Shown: one piece after another, positions 14,262 through 22,552 of the stretch | How positions within the stretch are numbered: the stretch's first letter is position 1 | Layout: every line of letters begins with the position of its first letter | Source of the DNA: Microcaldota archaeon | GTDB lineage: Archaea; Micrarchaeota; Micrarchaeia; Micrarchaeales; Micrarchaeaceae | NCBI GenBank assembly: GCA_028866905.1 | Contig: JAGWHI010000006.1 | Span: 1-42,420 of the forward strand | DNA length: 42,420 bases | Reading direction: 5' to 3' | Notes under the pieces: generated by a model | Databases searched by the model: none | The model's input: only the letters and a program-made list of their open reading frames with translations | What the model was told of the DNA's origin: nothing | Made by a program: the position numbers and the translations under genes

Positions 14262-15128
14262 ATGGCGAAGCCCGACTGGTTGGCGATAACTCCTCATTCT
14301 ACAAAGAAGTATGACAGCGTCAAGCAGACCATAAGCTCCCTTGGCCTTCACACGATCTGCGTGGAGGGGCACTGCCCTAACATAAACGAGTGCTGGGATT
14401 CCGGCACTGCGACCTTCATGGTCCTGGGCGACAGGTGCACAAGGGGGTGCAGGTTCTGCGCGGTCACAAAGAGCGCGATAGGCCGGGCACCGGATCCAGA
14501 GGAGCCGAAGAACCTCGCAATGGCGATAAAGGAGTGGAATCTCGATTACGCGGTTGTGACTTCGGTATGCAGGGACGACCTGCCGGACCAGGGGTCCGGG
14601 CATTTCGCAAGGTGCATAAACGAAGTCAGGTCGCAGTCGCCGAACACCGTAATCGAGGTGCTGATTCCAGATTTCAAAAACGATTATGCCTGCCTCAAGA
14701 GGGTTGTGGACGCAAAGCCCGACGTGGTGGGCCACAACCTGGAGACTGTTGAGAGGCTCAGCGCCTATGCAAGGGATAGGAGGGCGGACTACAGGCAGTC
14801 TATAGCTGTGCTTAAGACGGTAAAGGAGATAGACGGAACAAGATACACCAAGTCAGCGCTGATGCTGGGTGCGGGCGAGACCGAGGAGGAGGTCCTGAGC
14901 ACTTTCGGGGACCTTCGGGATGCTGACGTAGACTTTCTCGCGATCGGCCAATATCTAAGGCCGACACCGCACCATATGGAAGTCAAGGAGTACGTGCACC
15001 CAGACAGGTTCAGCTACCTGAAGGGGAAGGCGCTGGAGATGGGGTTCCTTTACGTTGCAGCGGGGCCTTTCGTGAGGAGTTCCTACAAGGCTGGCGAGTT
15101 CTTCGTCAGGTCAATGGTCCAGAAGTAG
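14262..15128 (+). CDS. lipA: Lipoyl synthase (LipA)
   Basis: 288 residues from ATG 14262 (TTG 14238 is less likely). Radical SAM enzyme that inserts two sulfurs into protein-bound octanoyl groups. The auxiliary cluster Cys are C33, C38 and C44 (CVEGHCPNINEC); the radical SAM Cys are C59, C63 and C66 (CTRGCRFC); the serine ligand lies in RSSY at 272-275. Other family segments: NLDYAVVTSVCRDDLPDQGSGHF, DVVGHNLETVERL, GAGETEEEV and GQYLRPTPHHMEV. It converges on lplA with no intervening base, and lplB follows on the minus strand, so this is a complete lipoylation cluster. No lipoylated E2 or GcvH gene is in the window. Confidence 0.96.
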   Translation: MAKPDWLAITPHSTKKYDSVKQTISSLGLHTICVEGHCPNINECWDSGTATFMVLGDRCTRGCRFCAVTKSAIGRAPDPEEPKNLAMAIKEWNLDYAVVTSVCRDDLPDQGSGHFARCINEVRSQSPNTVIEVLIPDFKNDYACLKRVVDAKPDVVGHNLETVERLSAYARDRRADYRQSIAVLKTVKEIDGTRYTKSALMLGAGETEEEVLSTFGDLRDADVDFLAIGQYLRPTPHHMEVKEYVHPDRFSYLKGKALEMGFLYVAAGPFVRSSYKAGEFFVRSMVQK

Positions 15129-15875
15129 CTACCTGCTGAAGTTCCACGGCTTTGTACAGTATATTGTAGAGGCCAGATGAGCGGCACTCCTGTTTTCCCC
15201 CTCTGATAAGCGCCCTACATTGTAATCCTTCCCCTCAGTAAAGCCCTTCATTAGCGCCTTGTACAGGTCGTCCTGCGATGCATCGGTAAAATTCCTGACT
15301 TTTGTCACCCTTTCCTCAACGCTCTTTATCATCTTGTCCGATATCTTCTCCTTGCTTATCTTCAGCACGGAGAACATCGTCCTGACGTCAAGGTCGTAGA
15401 GCACTGTGCCGTGCTGCAGCAGCACTCCGTCGCGCCTTGTCTGGGCGTTGCCGGATATCTTCTTTCCGCTGGCTACTATGTCGTTTATCGGGGCGAACTC
15501 GGCGTTTATTCCGAGTCCGGACAGCCCGTCAATCACCCAGCCGCATATCATGGCGTAGCTATCGCGTATGCCCGTCGGGAAGGCGTCGAGCGGGCCGATT
15601 ACGCTGTAGGTTATTTCCCCCTTGCTGTCGTGGTATACCGCTCCGCCGCCGGTCCTCCTCCTGACCGCATCGACACCAAGCCTTTGGCATTCCTCGATGT
15701 TCACCTCGTCGTCCATGCTCTGGAAGCAGCCTATCGATACCGCGCTGGGCAGCCACTTGTAGAACCTTATCGTTGGCAACGCCGTTCCGGACGACACAGC
15801 ATCAGACACGGCGTGGTCTATCGCCATGTTGGTGTATGCGTCGTGCGTCTCAAGCTCGATTACTCTCCATTCCAT
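15129..15875 (-). CDS. lplA: Lipoate-protein ligase A, catalytic subunit
   Basis: 248 residues, the size of the catalytic half of a bipartite archaeal ligase. It activates lipoate with ATP and transfers it to a Lys on E2 or GcvH. Signatures: FYKWLPSAVSIGCFQS, RRRTGGGAVYHD (lipoate-binding loop), YSVIGP, the catalytic Lys in SGKKISGNAQTRR and LQHGTVLYDLDV. The C-terminal accessory domain of single-chain LplA is missing and is supplied by the next gene upstream on this strand, as in Thermoplasma acidophilum LplA/LplB. The two genes overlap by 26 bases. Confidence 0.93.
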   Translation of the reverse strand: MEWRVIELETHDAYTNMAIDHAVSDAVSSGTALPTIRFYKWLPSAVSIGCFQSMDDEVNIEECQRLGVDAVRRRTGGGAVYHDSKGEITYSVIGPLDAFPTGIRDSYAMICGWVIDGLSGLGINAEFAPINDIVASGKKISGNAQTRRDGVLLQHGTVLYDLDVRTMFSVLKISKEKISDKMIKSVEERVTKVRNFTDASQDDLYKALMKGFTEGKDYNVGRLSEGENRSAAHLASTIYCTKPWNFSR

Positions 15876-16155
15876 TCTTCATCGCCTGCTTCACAGAATT
15901 TGCTATAGCCTCTGGAGTTATCCCTATCGCCTCTATGCGCTCCCTGTCCATGACTGCACCCACGACCCTTGCTATCTCCTCCTCGTTGGCATCGTAGCTT
16001 ATCCCTACGAGCGAATCCTCTATATCTTTGAGCGACTCCTCTGGGTGTAGGAAGAAATCGCCGAGTATCTGGGCGCCCTCGATCCTGCTGCCGTACCTGA
16101 GCTTCACTATCAGAAGCTTGCCTCCGGGCACCTTCTGCCTTGCAGTTCCCTCCAA
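15850..16155 (-). CDS. lplB: Lipoate-protein ligase accessory subunit LplB
   Basis: 101 residues. It matches the separate C-terminal domain of lipoate ligase: KVPGGKLLIVKL, RIEGAQILGDFFLHPEESLKDIEDSLVG (family pattern GDFFxxPE), then helices EEEIARVVGAVM and ITPEAIANSVKQA. In Thermoplasma this subunit is needed for lipoate adenylation. It lies upstream of lplA with a 26-base overlap, so the subunits are made from one transcript. The 3' end of RNase P RNA lies about 10 bases upstream of its start, so readthrough from that gene may help transcribe it. Confidence 0.9.
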   Translation of the reverse strand: MEGTARQKVPGGKLLIVKLRYGSRIEGAQILGDFFLHPEESLKDIEDSLVGISYDANEEEIARVVGAVMDRERIEAIGITPEAIANSVKQAMKNGMESNRA

Positions 16156-16164
16156 TCAATCACA

Positions 16165-16400
16165 AGTAGTGGCAGGCCGTAGCCCTCCTTCTGTTTTATG
16201 CAGCATTCGACTGAGCGGCCGTAAGGCCTTGCATACTCACTGCGCACGCACCGGCGCGTTTCATCCGTCACGATGCGCTCGTCGTGTCATCGCTTTGTGC
16301 ATCGCTCCGGTATCGTTTCTGTTCCGGATTAGGCCTTGGGCCATGTGCGCTCTGTATGGGAGGAGCTTCCTCCTTTCGGTAAGCTGCTCACCTGCCACCG
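16165..16400 (-). ncRNA. rnpB: RNase P RNA (compact archaeal form)
   Basis: Ends are approximate. Read on the minus strand, the P1 helix pairs GTGGCAGG (16391-16398) with CCTGCCAC (16169-16176). The universal P4 helix pairs AGC-U-CCUCC (16359-16367) with GGAGGGCU (16181-16188), leaving the conserved bulged U. Just 5' of the 3' P4 strand is the conserved ACAGAA (16189-16194), preceded by GAATGCTGCATAAA, resembling the CR IV region. GGAGGAAGCUCC matches CR I. Size is about 235 nt, well below the 300-plus of most archaeal type A RNAs, so peripheral helices are reduced. A TATA box at 16421-16430 fits a start near 16399. Confidence 0.87.
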
Positions 16401-16420
16401 ATATAGTTTGGCATGGAAAG

Positions 16421-16430
16421 GTATAAAATC
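16421..16430 (-). promoter_or_regulatory. TATA box of RNase P RNA gene
   Basis: On the minus strand it reads GATTTTATAC, centred about 26 bp before the predicted RNA 5' end near 16399. It starts 4 bp beyond the stop codon of the upstream ADP-ribosyltransferase-like gene on the same strand. Confidence 0.65.
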
Positions 16431-16434
16431 AGCA

Positions 16435-17052
16435 TCAGAGGTCGTGTTCCTCGAGTATCTTGACATTCTTCGGGTCGAATATCAGGTAGGTCTCGTGCGT
16501 GCCTATGCCCTCGCTTGGATTTGATGGAGAATACTGCCCCTCGCCGCCCTCTTTTCCTATCAATCCGTCGTATCCGATCCCCTTGAGGAACGCCGTGAAG
16601 ACTTCGCCGCGGTGATAGTACCTGATTGCAAGCCTTAGGTCCCTGCCGCCATTTATGTCGTCTAAAATCCCGAGCAGCGCGTGTTGCATTTCGGGGCTTA
16701 GGCTGCCCCATCCCGCGGAATCGATTTTACCCCATACGTATTCGCGGAGAGGCTCCGAAAGGCTCTTTGGTATGCCATCCCGTATGTCCAGAAGCACCAG
16801 GTCTGTTATCTCGCATTTGTAGACTACCTTGTCCGGCCCCTCCTCGCCAAGACCTTGCCTGTGCCGTGCATATCCCTCCGCCTGCTTAGCATTTGGTGTC
16901 AGGTACACGCCTATGCCCAGAGTCGAACTCCCCGCTGCCTTGAACTCTGTTACCCCCTTTGCAGTGGATCCGTGATAGAGGGTCATTCGATTTACGTGGA
17001 CGCTCTTTCTCTCTATCTCCTTGTCCCTGGCCGCAATCTGGAGCGTAGACAT
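16435..17052 (-). CDS. ADP-ribosyltransferase-like protein (ART fold)
   Basis: 205 residues. The N-terminal half has the ART pattern LYHGSTAKG (H27-G28-S29), then LGIGVYLTPNAKQAEGYA (Y50), and the C-terminal half has YDGLIGKEG followed by HETYLIFDPKNVKIL (E187), giving an H-Y-E triad and the closing FDPxxVK typical of phage- and toxin-associated ARTs. Such enzymes move ADP-ribose from NAD to protein or nucleic acid. The target is unknown. A TATA box (gatataaata, about 17081-17090) lies about 30 bp upstream, suggesting a leaderless transcript. The gene lies directly upstream of RNase P RNA on the same strand. No immunity gene or hydrolase is adjacent. Confidence 0.72.
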   Translation of the reverse strand: MSTLQIAARDKEIERKSVHVNRMTLYHGSTAKGVTEFKAAGSSTLGIGVYLTPNAKQAEGYARHRQGLGEEGPDKVVYKCEITDLVLLDIRDGIPKSLSEPLREYVWGKIDSAGWGSLSPEMQHALLGILDDINGGRDLRLAIRYYHRGEVFTAFLKGIGYDGLIGKEGGEGQYSPSNPSEGIGTHETYLIFDPKNVKILEEHDL

Positions 17053-17091
17053 AAGCCCACGAGTAATTAGCGCAGTTCGAGATATAAATAG

Positions 17092-18744
17092 CTAGTTGGC
17101 CAGGCCGTGCCTTTTCACCTTCTCGATGTCCACGCCCCGTTTCCTGCATATGACCTCGATGAGCTTGAGCATGAGCCAGCTGCCGGAGTAGATTATGCCC
17201 GCAGTCCCGAGCTTTACCACCGGGTTGCCCCTGCTCTCCCTCTTGGCGTTCCTCATCGCGATCTTCGCCAGATGCCTGTAGCTGGCGTAGTAGACCGCGA
17301 GCTGCGTCTCGTCAAGCATGTTGGCTGAGAAGCCCTTGCTCTTAATGAGCCCGAGCGGCACGTTCTGCATCGGAGTTATCGTGAACTCGAACGGCCTGCC
17401 GTCCACAGAGGAGTTGCTCATGTGGTTTATCAGCGCCACTGTCTCCCAGTTGTCGTCAGGCGTTTCATCGCGCTGTCCGCACTGGACGGTGAAGGCTGGC
17501 CTCCAGTAGTTCCTGTTCATCACCTCGGTGCCCTTCCAGACTATGTCGTGCCATGTGCCGTCAGGGCCTATGTGCAGCGGGAGCGTCTTGTTCGGCATGT
17601 GGATCTTCGCCAGCCGGTCGCTGCCGGTCTCCACACCGACCTGCACACCTATCCAATTGCCAGGCCCGGCATGCATTATGCCGGATAGCCGCTTCATCAT
17701 CTCCGGATATCCCGCAGGTATGGATATCCTCCCGTGCGTGGGGTTCGTTCTCGTGACGCCCTTGATCGCCATCACCCCTGTGAACAGCTCGGCCAGCGCA
17801 TCATGGTTGGGCTCGAACCTGGCGTTCTCGTGCCTGTAGGCGAATATCTCGTCGGTGTGCAGCCACGCGCTGTCGCTTCCCCCCTGGGCTATGTTGACCT
17901 CTATCTCCTTTGCAATCTTCTCGACAGAGTAGTACCTCAGGGGCCGCAGCGTGACCTCGCAGAAGTCGCAGCCAATGCCGCAGCCCCTCATAGTCTCGAC
18001 AAGGCCCATCACCGAAGGCCTTACTATCTCCGGTATCTCCTCCAATGGTGCGGATGTCCTGCCGGACGGCCTCCTTGTCACGAACCTGGGATCCTGGACG
18101 AAGCTCCTGTGGAAGCTGTCGTCTATCGTCACGTATCCGGTTGCGAACAGGTTGGTGTCGAGGTTCCCCAGGGGCAGCTGCTCGAACAGCTCGCACACCA
18201 CGTCATCTGCCTCGCCCTGGAAGGCGTAGTCTATGCCCTCTGCCTGCAGCTCCTCCGGGTGTGTGGTGAATTCCCAGACGCCAGGGCCTCCGACGACTAT
18301 CTTCGCCTTCTTGCCCCTCCTCGCTGCGTTAAGCCTTGCAATCAGGCGCTCCCACTCCACCCTTACCAGCGGCTTATCGTGCGAGTTGAACAGTATGTTG
18401 TACGACATGGTCAGAGGGCCCAGCCCGAGCGGGTCCATCGTCGACACCGCGATTATCTCGGTGTCGTCCTTTATGAAGCCCTCTATGAAGTCCTCGTGCG
18501 GGACCGCTACGCTCTCCCTGGGATTTCTCTTAAGAAGCGCAGCCTCGAGCTTCCTGATCGAATAAGGAGCATGGCTGGCCTCCCTGTTCGGCAGGGGCGG
18601 AGGATACGGCCCCTTCAAGAATTTGTACACAGACCAGGGCACAGAACCTCCAGGCGCGCAGGGCAGGAACTGCAGCAGCGGGAAATTCCTGTAGTCGCAG
18701 GCCAGCGTTGCATCTGAAACCAGCACGTACTTCGCCATCTCCAC
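17092..18744 (-). CDS. Radical SAM protein with B12-binding-like N-domain
   Basis: 550 residues from ATG 18744 (ATG 18738 is equally plausible). The cluster motif RGCGIGCDFCEV (C-x3-C-x2-C) lies near residues 251-260. The N-terminal half has the Rossmann-like features of cobalamin-binding radical SAM proteins (IIAVSTMDPLGLGPLT, AKIVVGGPGVWEF, IDYAFQGEADDVVCELFEQL), but I do not see a clear DxHxxG cobalamin-ligand motif. The barrel includes LHTDEIFAY, THGRISI and GVQVGVETGSDRLA. The C-terminal 150 residues are helical and basic. The reaction is unknown; methylthiolation, C-methylation or ring chemistry are all possible. It is monocistronic, divergent from the BofA-like gene. Confidence 0.82.
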   Translation of the reverse strand: MEMAKYVLVSDATLACDYRNFPLLQFLPCAPGGSVPWSVYKFLKGPYPPPLPNREASHAPYSIRKLEAALLKRNPRESVAVPHEDFIEGFIKDDTEIIAVSTMDPLGLGPLTMSYNILFNSHDKPLVRVEWERLIARLNAARRGKKAKIVVGGPGVWEFTTHPEELQAEGIDYAFQGEADDVVCELFEQLPLGNLDTNLFATGYVTIDDSFHRSFVQDPRFVTRRPSGRTSAPLEEIPEIVRPSVMGLVETMRGCGIGCDFCEVTLRPLRYYSVEKIAKEIEVNIAQGGSDSAWLHTDEIFAYRHENARFEPNHDALAELFTGVMAIKGVTRTNPTHGRISIPAGYPEMMKRLSGIMHAGPGNWIGVQVGVETGSDRLAKIHMPNKTLPLHIGPDGTWHDIVWKGTEVMNRNYWRPAFTVQCGQRDETPDDNWETVALINHMSNSSVDGRPFEFTITPMQNVPLGLIKSKGFSANMLDETQLAVYYASYRHLAKIAMRNAKRESRGNPVVKLGTAGIIYSGSWLMLKLIEVICRKRGVDIEKVKRHGLAN

Positions 18745-18846
18745 ATCTGCGGGTTCCTAGCGGTGGGATGCCGTTGCAATGTCCTAAATCTATATCTGCT
18801 GAAACGATTTTAAGCGTTTTCCTCCAAATGGGTAAAGGTAATAAAT

Positions 18847-19137
18847 ATGTCACTGCTTCCGATAAGCTTCGGCAACACCCTGATCGGCGAGATAATTGTG
18901 CTCGCGATAATAGCGGTGATCATCTACATAATATTCAAGATGGGGAAGTCGCTGGTGAAGCTGATAGTCGGCCTCATAGCCAACAGCGTGCTAGGGCTTT
19001 TCTCGATCCTGCTGCTCGACTACCTTCTCGGGCTCAGCATCCCGGTCACCTATTCCACGATGATACCGACCGCGATATTCGGGCTGCCTGCGGTGGGGAC
19101 GCTCGTCATACTAAGGTTCTTCGGCATCCAGTTCTGA
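18847..19137 (+). CDS. BofA-family small membrane protein
   Basis: 96 residues with three hydrophobic segments (about 13-30, 34-58 and 72-90). The arrangement MGKSLVKLIVGLIANSVLGLFSILLLDYLL, then IPVTYSTMIPTAIFGLPAVGTLVIL, matches the BofA family. In Bacillus BofA restrains the SpoIVFB site-2 protease; archaea do not sporulate and the role of archaeal members is unknown. TATA-like gattttaa lies about 35 bp before the ATG. It is convergent with the histone gene, whose stop is immediately adjacent. Confidence 0.75.
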   Translation: MSLLPISFGNTLIGEIIVLAIIAVIIYIIFKMGKSLVKLIVGLIANSVLGLFSILLLDYLLGLSIPVTYSTMIPTAIFGLPAVGTLVILRFFGIQF

Positions 19138-19341
19138 TCAATACGCAGCCAACTTTATGTCGGAAGCCTCTACGGTCTTCCTCTTGGCGTGCTTCGATAG
19201 GACCACCGCCTTCTTAGCTATCGCGAACGCGGTCCTGTTGATGTGCCTCTGGAACTCCATGCGCGCCTCGCTGCTCACCCTCCTAGCCCCTGCCTCCCTG
19301 AGCATGCGCTTTATGGCCGATTCCGATATGTACATGGACAT
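19138..19341 (-). CDS. Archaeal histone
   Basis: 67 residues from ATG 19341, chosen because TTTTTAAAGA (about 19363-19373) lies about 27 bp upstream, and archaeal histones begin a few residues before the first helix; ATG 19335 is nearly as good, and an upstream in-frame ATG at 19383 would put the promoter inside the gene. The minimal histone fold is intact: SAIKRMLREAGARRVSSEA, the long central helix (EFQRHINRTAFAIAKKAVVLSKHA), and the DNA-binding KRKTVEASDIKLA. It wraps and compacts DNA as dimers or longer polymers. No tail extensions. Confidence 0.94.
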   Translation of the reverse strand: MSMYISESAIKRMLREAGARRVSSEARMEFQRHINRTAFAIAKKAVVLSKHAKRKTVEASDIKLAAY

Positions 19342-19466
19342 CACAGGAGTACTTCCCAAACAATCTTTAAAAATACCTAGCAATTTGCGGAACTGCGGTA
19401 GCCCGGGAGCCCCAGCAAATTATTTATATCTCACAAGCCAGATTAAATTCTAGTTCTGGAGTTTAG

Positions 19467-20351
19467 ATGGCATTGAAAAGCGCTGATGCTGGAGTGCAGA
19501 CAATCGTAGGGAGGAACTACGCCAGCCTCTTCGTCCACATAAAGCAGGAGGTGGACAGGGTCCACGCGGTCTTCCCCAACCAGGGAGACACCGCGGACTT
19601 CCTTAGGGTGCTCAACCCGAACGGCTCGCCAGGCGGGCTTTTCACTGCGGGCCACATACTCAGCAACAAGACGGTCTCGCATCCGGTGTCGTTCGGGAGG
19701 GGCGCGGTGGTGACCTCGGGAAAGGTGGTGATAGGCGAGAGGGCCGGGCTTATAGACACCAAGGTGCACTCGAAATGCAAGGACCCTAAGCTCAGGCCTT
19801 CGATAGAGTTCTCGCATGTCATAGTCAGGGGGTCTGACGACACATTCAAGATAGTGGGATCAGGGGACATAAAGTCGCTTAGGAGGTACCTTATTGATGG
19901 CATCGTTGTCAAAGCGCAGGACTCCGACGTGCCGTCTGGAAGGGTAATCGAGATAAACAATGTCAATGCCATACAGAAGATCCCGCTCGAGGAACAGGAG
20001 GGGCTTGACGCGATAGTCGTCAGGATGGTGATAAACAGCAGGACCGGCGAGCTCAGCAGGCCAAGGGTAATGGTCAAATGGAGGAACGAGGCCGAGAACC
20101 ACGGCTTCGGGTGGATAGACCGCGACCTTGTGGCGATCCGCGGCAGCAGGCACAACCTGACGCTCGGCACGAACTGCGTGATAACCGGGCCCACTGTACT
20201 GGACCTGACTGATGGCCCGCTCACAGTGCTGGGAAAGCAGGGCGTCAGGATATCCTCTGGCGTCATGATAAAGCCAGACAGGATAGGCCTAGGGGTAGGG
20301 GAGGGCAACGGCAGGATAAACAGCGTGACCTACTACAGCAGGCAGGGCTAG
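19467..20351 (+). CDS. Hypothetical beta-rich protein
   Basis: 294 residues; I do not recognise it. There is no signal peptide or membrane segment. Composition and periodicity suggest mostly short beta strands: VSFGRGAVVTSGKVVIGERAG, SHVIVRGSDDTFKIVGSGD, GRVIEINNVNAIQKI, PRVMVKWRNE, NLTLGTNCVITGPTVLDLT and GVRISSGVMIKPDRIGLGVG. This looks like a beta-barrel or layered sandwich with Gly-rich turns. One clear Cys pair candidate (SKC... and TNC). An AT-rich TATA-like stretch (19418-19432) lies about 40 bp upstream. Its stop overlaps that of hel308 by 4 bases, convergent. Confidence 0.72.
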   Translation: MALKSADAGVQTIVGRNYASLFVHIKQEVDRVHAVFPNQGDTADFLRVLNPNGSPGGLFTAGHILSNKTVSHPVSFGRGAVVTSGKVVIGERAGLIDTKVHSKCKDPKLRPSIEFSHVIVRGSDDTFKIVGSGDIKSLRRYLIDGIVVKAQDSDVPSGRVIEINNVNAIQKIPLEEQEGLDAIVVRMVINSRTGELSRPRVMVKWRNEAENHGFGWIDRDLVAIRGSRHNLTLGTNCVITGPTVLDLTDGPLTVLGKQGVRISSGVMIKPDRIGLGVGEGNGRINSVTYYSRQG

Positions 20352-22492
20352 GCCGATATGGAACCTAGCACGCGCTCGGCGATCTCCTTGCCGAGCACCG
20401 CCCTCACCTTGTCCTTGTTGTTCCTCATGTCGGAAACACTGCGTATGCCATTGGCGTACAGCATGCGCGCCCTCACGCGTCCGATCTGTTCGACGCGCAC
20501 AAGGTCCAGCAGCTCGTCCTTTATCCCGTAGCGCAGCCTGACACGTATGTCGATAAGCCTGTGGGTCTGCGCCTTTATCAGCTTAGCAAGCTCTATCGCA
20601 GAATATATCATCCAGTCAGCTGTGGTGAGCTTGGTGTACAGCCCGCCTGGCGTCGTGGAATACCTCTTTATCAGGTCGCGCTCCCTTATCTCCTCCATCC
20701 AGTCGTTCAGCATCAGCGCAGTCGCGAAGGCGCGCTCGGGCTCGTACGTGCCGTACACGCCGCGCTCGAACTCCTTCAGTATCAGGCTGTTCGCGTGGTT
20801 GTAGAAATACTGCGACACTGCCCGCTCAGCCTCCTCGGTCGGCTTCACGTGCGGCGCCATCTCGAGCGTGTTGGATATCATGTAGAGCATCCCGATGTCA
20901 TCAAGCCGCTCCTGCATAGAATCGAGCATCCACTTCGCTGAGAGGGGGTCTATGTAGAGCTCGCTCACCCTCTTCCCTATCCTTGTGGGCTTGAACACGC
21001 CCTCGCGGACATCCCCGCCGCCTATGTGCTCGACGAATCCCCACTCGAATAGCTCGCCGAGTATGCCGTCGACGAGCCTGCCTATGTAGCCCATGTTACG
21101 GTACTGGTGGCCGTAGAAGCTTTTCGACAGAAAGTCCACTATCGCGTTCCTGTCGCTGAGGAACCCCTCGGCAATGAAAGCTAGTATGTGCGTTCGCAGT
21201 ACGGGCGCTATGCCGAGCTGCGAGTCTATGTCGTCGGCCCCGGCCTCGATGTACTCCTTGAAGAGGCGCTTCACCTCGGCCTCGGACGACGCCAGCAGGA
21301 AAGCGCGGCCCTCCTTGTCGTACTTCGGGCGGCCGGCCCTTCCGAAGAGCTGCATCACCTCGTTTACGCCGATCGAGCTGCTGTAGCCGTCGCCGTACCT
21401 GCTAGTGTTCCTGACAAGCACGGTGTGCGCAGGCATGTTGACGCCCAGCCCAAGCGTGGTTGTGGAGCACACGACCTTTACCAGGTTGTTCCTGAATGCG
21501 TCCTCTATTGCGGACCTCTGCTGGTTCAGGAGGCCGGCATGGTGGAATGCAACGCCGCTCTTCGCCAGTCCCGACAGCTTTACGCACTGCTCCGTTGGCA
21601 CCTCAAGGACGTTGCCGAGGAACTTCGACACGTTTGATAGGCCAAGCCTATCGGTGTCGCTTATGGACGAATCGATATGCTTCGCAATCCTCGTCGCTCC
21701 AGCCTCTGCATTCTTCCTTGTCGAGTAGAATATCAATATCTGCTTGCCCTTCAGCAGAGTGTCCTCGACTATCCGAATCTCGTCCAGCTGGCTCTCTCCG
21801 TCAAGGACGAACCTGGCGTGCTTCCCGTCGGACCCCTCCACGAACGCCACGCCGTTGTGCACAGCGCCCTTCACCAGCTTAACCGGCCGGAAGTCGCTGA
21901 CAACAAGGCCGGCCTTGAGCCATTGGGCTATCTCCCTGGAGTTCCCGATAGTCGCGCTTAGCGCTATTATCTGCGCCCCGCAGGTCTCCTTCAGCTTGGT
22001 TATCAGCAGCTCTAGGGTGGGTCCCCTTGACTGCTCCCCCAGCATGTGCACCTCGTCCACTATTATGCAGCCGATCGCCTGGAGCCAGTTTATCCCGTGC
22101 CTGAGCAGGCTGTCGAACTTCTCGGTTGAAACGAATATCATGTCGTAGTCTGAGAGCCACTTGTCGTCCGAGTCGAGGTCTCCGATTGATATCGCGCTCT
22201 TTATGAAAGGGTATGCCGACCTGAACTCGTTGAACTTCTCGGACACGAGCGCGCGCATTGGAGCTATGTATATCGCCTTGCGCCTCTCCGCAAGTATGGA
22301 CCTGACGGCAGCCATCTCGGCTATGAGGGTCTTGCCGCTGGCAGTCGGAGCGGATATCACAAGGTTCTTCCCCTCAAGGAGGCCGTCCCCCACGGCCAGC
22401 GACTGCGGGGGCGTGAGCTCGCTTATCCCCCTTGCGGCGAGCGATTCCAGTATCTCGAAGGGCAACCTTCCCTTTAGCGAGGAGACGTCCAT
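20348..22492 (-). CDS. hel308: Hel308-type ATP-dependent DNA helicase
   Basis: 714 residues, typical. Superfamily 2 Ski2-like 3'-5' helicase that unwinds lagging strands at stalled forks. Motif I is SAPTASGKT (Walker A, residues 47-55), motif II DEVH, motif III SATIGNSREIA, motif IV IFYSTRKNAEAGA, motif V CSTTTLGLGVNMPAHTV and motif VI QLFGRAGRPKYD. The ratchet domain and a C-terminal HhH (VEQIGRVRARMLYANGI) follow. DEVH in place of DExH/DEIH of some Hel308 is ordinary. It ends 4 bases into the convergent hypothetical gene and is divergent from the LamG-pilin operon. Confidence 0.94.
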   Translation of the reverse strand: MDVSSLKGRLPFEILESLAARGISELTPPQSLAVGDGLLEGKNLVISAPTASGKTLIAEMAAVRSILAERRKAIYIAPMRALVSEKFNEFRSAYPFIKSAISIGDLDSDDKWLSDYDMIFVSTEKFDSLLRHGINWLQAIGCIIVDEVHMLGEQSRGPTLELLITKLKETCGAQIIALSATIGNSREIAQWLKAGLVVSDFRPVKLVKGAVHNGVAFVEGSDGKHARFVLDGESQLDEIRIVEDTLLKGKQILIFYSTRKNAEAGATRIAKHIDSSISDTDRLGLSNVSKFLGNVLEVPTEQCVKLSGLAKSGVAFHHAGLLNQQRSAIEDAFRNNLVKVVCSTTTLGLGVNMPAHTVLVRNTSRYGDGYSSSIGVNEVMQLFGRAGRPKYDKEGRAFLLASSEAEVKRLFKEYIEAGADDIDSQLGIAPVLRTHILAFIAEGFLSDRNAIVDFLSKSFYGHQYRNMGYIGRLVDGILGELFEWGFVEHIGGGDVREGVFKPTRIGKRVSELYIDPLSAKWMLDSMQERLDDIGMLYMISNTLEMAPHVKPTEEAERAVSQYFYNHANSLILKEFERGVYGTYEPERAFATALMLNDWMEEIRERDLIKRYSTTPGGLYTKLTTADWMIYSAIELAKLIKAQTHRLIDIRVRLRYGIKDELLDLVRVEQIGRVRARMLYANGIRSVSDMRNNKDKVRAVLGKEIAERVLGSISA

Positions 22493-22552
22493 CGCATTGT
22501 TTGGGCAGCCAACGTATTTTCGCCTTTAGGTGCGCTTCTCTCTCGCTAATTC

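Noticed and set aside
19342-19383. Upstream histone start adding 14 residues.
   Set aside because: The added segment overlaps the promoter TATA box and gives an N-terminal tail not seen in minimal archaeal histones.
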